Shown: positions 4,836-6,594 of the stretch, piece after piece
Layout of the letters: every line of letters starts with the position of its first letter
How positions within the stretch are numbered: position 1 is the stretch's first letter
Origin: an uncultured bacterium
GTDB taxonomy: Bacteria; Acidobacteriota; UBA890
Direction: 5' to 3'
Length of the DNA: 6,594 bases
Assembly: GCA_937922775.1 (NCBI GenBank)
Contig: CALAKE010000343.1
Span: 1-6,594, forward strand
Program-made: the position numbers and the translations under genes
The notes under the pieces: model-generated
What the model saw: the letters and a program-made list of their open reading frames with translations, nothing else
Told to the model about the DNA's origin: nothing
The model's database searches: none

Positions 4836-6594
4836 ATGCATCGTCCCGTGAAGTATCTCGAGTGGGGTTTGGTGCAGGCTGCGAAGGGCGCCTGGTTCGC
4901 CTTTGAACGCCTCAACCGCATCCGCCCCAACCCCGGCTTCGTTCCCAAGTGGTCCGACAAGCCTCTACAGAAGTCGTGGGAGAAGAGCAAGCCGACCCTG
5001 GGCGTGCCCCGCACGACCGACTCGCTATGCCCCAAATGCGTCCCTGAGATTCGCGCCAAGATCCTCGACGGCGAGCTGCCCGTCGAGATTCTGCGCAACG
5101 AGAAGGTCGGCGAGATCAAGGCCGAGATCATCGAGCGCGACGGCAAGATCTGGATGGTCAAGGAATGCCCGAAGCATGGGCGCTTCGAAGATGTCATGTC
5201 GACCGATCCGGAGATGTTCCGCCATCTCGAGTCGATGTTCCCCGGCCGCGATATCCGCGGTCACAATGACACTCATCTGCGTGATCATGGCTCGAGCACG
5301 GTCAAGTACGGCCGCGGCACGGTGCTGACTGTCGACCTGACGAATCGCTGCAACATGATGTGCGATCCCTGTTTTATGGACGCCAATCAGGTCGGCTTCG
5401 TCCATGAGCTTTCGTGGGAGGACATCAAGACGATTCTCGACAACGCGCTCACCATCAAGCCGCGCCGGCAGATGTCGGTGCAGTTCTCAGGTGGCGAGCC
5501 GACCGAATCGCCCTACTTCCTCGACGCCATTCGCTATTCGCGCAACGTCGGCTACTTGAGCGTGCAGGCGGCTACCAACGGTATCGCCTTCGCCAAGGAC
5601 CCCGAGTTCGCAAAGGCGGCCGCCGAGGCGGGCCTCCGTTATGCCTACCTGCAGTTCGACGGTGTTGGCAACGCGGCCAACTCGCATCGGCATGTCGGCA
5701 ACTTGTTCGACGTCAAGCTGCAAGCGATCGAGAACATGCACGCTGCGGGCATCGAGATCGTGCCGGTGACGACGCTGATCAATGGCATCAATAACGAGCA
5801 GGTCGGCAAAATCATCGAGTTCGCCATGGACAATCCCAAGAAGATTGTCTTCCTGGCGTTCCAGCCGGTCTCCTTTACGGGTCGCGACGAGGCAGTCACC
5901 GACGAGCGCCGTCACGCACAGCGTTACACGCTCGCCGACATGGCCCATGATGTGAAGGATCAGACCGGGTTCAGCGAGCCGACACGCGACTGGTTCCCGC
6001 TTTCGTACATCAGCATCTTTTCCGACATGGCCGATCTGGTACATGGCCCGAACGCCGATTGGGGTCAGTACAGCTGCGGCTGTCACCCGAATTGTGGCGT
6101 CGGCATGGCGATGATGATCGATAAGGAAACCAAGGAAGCGGTTCCGATCACCGCGTTCATCGACGGCAAGGGTCTCGGCGAGGACACCAAGAAGATCAAC
6201 GACGCCGCGCGCGGCAAGTGGATGTCGTTGTTCGGCTTCTCTCTCGCCGTCATGAAGAACTACAACCCGTTCACGGCGCCGCGCTACTTCAGCGTGTTCG
6301 ACATGCTGAAGAAGTTCGACAAGCAGTTTGGCGGCACCGGCATCGACTACGGCAACCCTCATGCCGACCGCACCATGGAAGACATCGAGAAGCGCCGTTC
6401 CGATCGCTGGAACGCCATGATCATCGCGGGCATGTGGTTCCAGGATCTTTTCAACTACGACTTCCGCCGTACCGAGCTGTGCATCATCCCTTACGGCACT
6501 CAGGAGGGCGAGATCTCCTTCTGCGCCTACAACACCGGGATGGGCTGGCGGAACATCATCGAAAAGATGCACATGACGTCCAAGCTCAACGAGT
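4836..6594 (+). CDS. Radical SAM enzyme of the MJ0619/COG1964 type, Tes/Mss-like (3' end outside window)
   Basis: The frame is open from ATG 4836 to the window end (586 codons). The radical SAM motif is CNMMCDPC (C172, C176, C179), which binds the [4Fe-4S] cluster that cleaves S-adenosylmethionine. GGEPT (219-223) follows, as in the SAM-binding site. Before the core lie SLCPKC (C65, C68) and KECPKHG (C111), the N-terminal metal-binding signature of the MJ0619/COG1964 group. That group includes archaeal tetraether synthase, which joins lipid chains tail to tail through sp3 carbons, and bacterial proteins proposed to make membrane-spanning diacids such as iso-diabolic acid. Further cysteines in SCGCHPNC (C414, C416, C420) and at C549 and C563 suggest auxiliary iron-sulfur clusters. 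The first 60 residues are basic and aromatic, and could touch the membrane. Of 37 lysines, 35 use AAG, a strong bias consistent with good expression. The gene has its own promoter and leader. Superfamily is certain, COG1964-type architecture likely, and lipid substrate an inference. Confidence 0.9.
   Translation, partial: MHRPVKYLEWGLVQAAKGAWFAFERLNRIRPNPGFVPKWSDKPLQKSWEKSKPTLGVPRTTDSLCPKCVPEIRAKILDGELPVEILRNEKVGEIKAEIIERDGKIWMVKECPKHGRFEDVMSTDPEMFRHLESMFPGRDIRGHNDTHLRDHGSSTVKYGRGTVLTVDLTNRCNMMCDPCFMDANQVGFVHELSWEDIKTILDNALTIKPRRQMSVQFSGGEPTESPYFLDAIRYSRNVGYLSVQAATNGIAFAKDPEFAKAAAEAGLRYAYLQFDGVGNAANSHRHVGNLFDVKLQAIENMHAAGIEIVPVTTLINGINNEQVGKIIEFAMDNPKKIVFLAFQPVSFTGRDEAVTDERRHAQRYTLADMAHDVKDQTGFSEPTRDWFPLSYISIFSDMADLVHGPNADWGQYSCGCHPNCGVGMAMMIDKETKEAVPITAFIDGKGLGEDTKKINDAARGKWMSLFGFSLAVMKNYNPFTAPRYFSVFDMLKKFDKQFGGTGIDYGNPHADRTMEDIEKRRSDRWNAMIIAGMWFQDLFNYDFRRTELCIIPYGTQEGEISFCAYNTGMGWRNIIEKMHMTSKLNE

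Noticed and set aside
5487..6572. Long open frame on the minus strand (361 codons)
   Set aside because: It lies wholly antisense to the radical SAM gene, whose motifs are unambiguous. The translation is rich in Arg, Val, His and Asp without recognisable motifs, typical of a GC-bias shadow.
1..6594. CRISPR arrays, tRNA or rRNA genes, insertion sequences, attachment sites
   Set aside because: I found no regularly spaced repeats, no tRNA-like cloverleaf with the conserved bases, no transposase motifs and no terminal inverted repeats anywhere in the window.

Overview
This GC-rich window comes from a bacterial chromosome. Codons end mostly in G or C, and genes are tightly packed with 2-nt gaps and one-base TGATG overlaps. 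The content fits a Gram-negative (diderm) bacterium: an outer-membrane-type lipoprotein, a LolD/MacB-like ABC transporter and a LolA-like carrier. An Acidobacteriota-like lineage is my best guess. It rests on gene content and on a remembered N-terminal motif (WPRGSWQYD), not on a marker gene.

Region 1 (1-1720): the 3' part of a long-chain polyprenyl diphosphate synthase gene (quinone side chain), followed 11 nt later by a GTG-started lipoprotein gene with a clear lipobox. Region 2 (1721-1858): a 138-nt gap with a plausible sigma70-type promoter (TTGACG-N17-GATACT). Region 3 (1859-4448): three tightly coupled genes, namely an FtsX/MacB-type permease, its ATPase and a LolA-like protein with an N-terminal membrane anchor. 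With the upstream lipoprotein they resemble a compact Lol-type system for moving lipoproteins or lipids from inner to outer membrane. Region 4 (4449-4835): a 387-nt intergenic region with a weak terminator-like hairpin, a strong promoter (TTGACA-N18-TATTAT) whose -35 box lies in a short palindrome, and a leader of about 220 nt that folds on paper into a hairpin followed by a long interrupted stem closing a three-way junction. Region 5 (4836-end): an open reading frame of at least 586 codons with an excellent ribosome binding site, running off the window. It encodes a radical SAM enzyme with the architecture of the MJ0619/COG1964 group, which includes archaeal tetraether synthase (Tes) and bacterial enzymes proposed to make membrane-spanning lipids (Mss).

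The common theme is envelope biogenesis: isoprenoid tail synthesis, envelope transport and probable membrane-lipid remodelling. The most promising items are the radical SAM enzyme and its structured, separately promoted leader, which may be an uncharacterised cis-regulatory RNA. The long reading frames antisense to these genes look like shadows of GC-rich codon bias and are not annotated.
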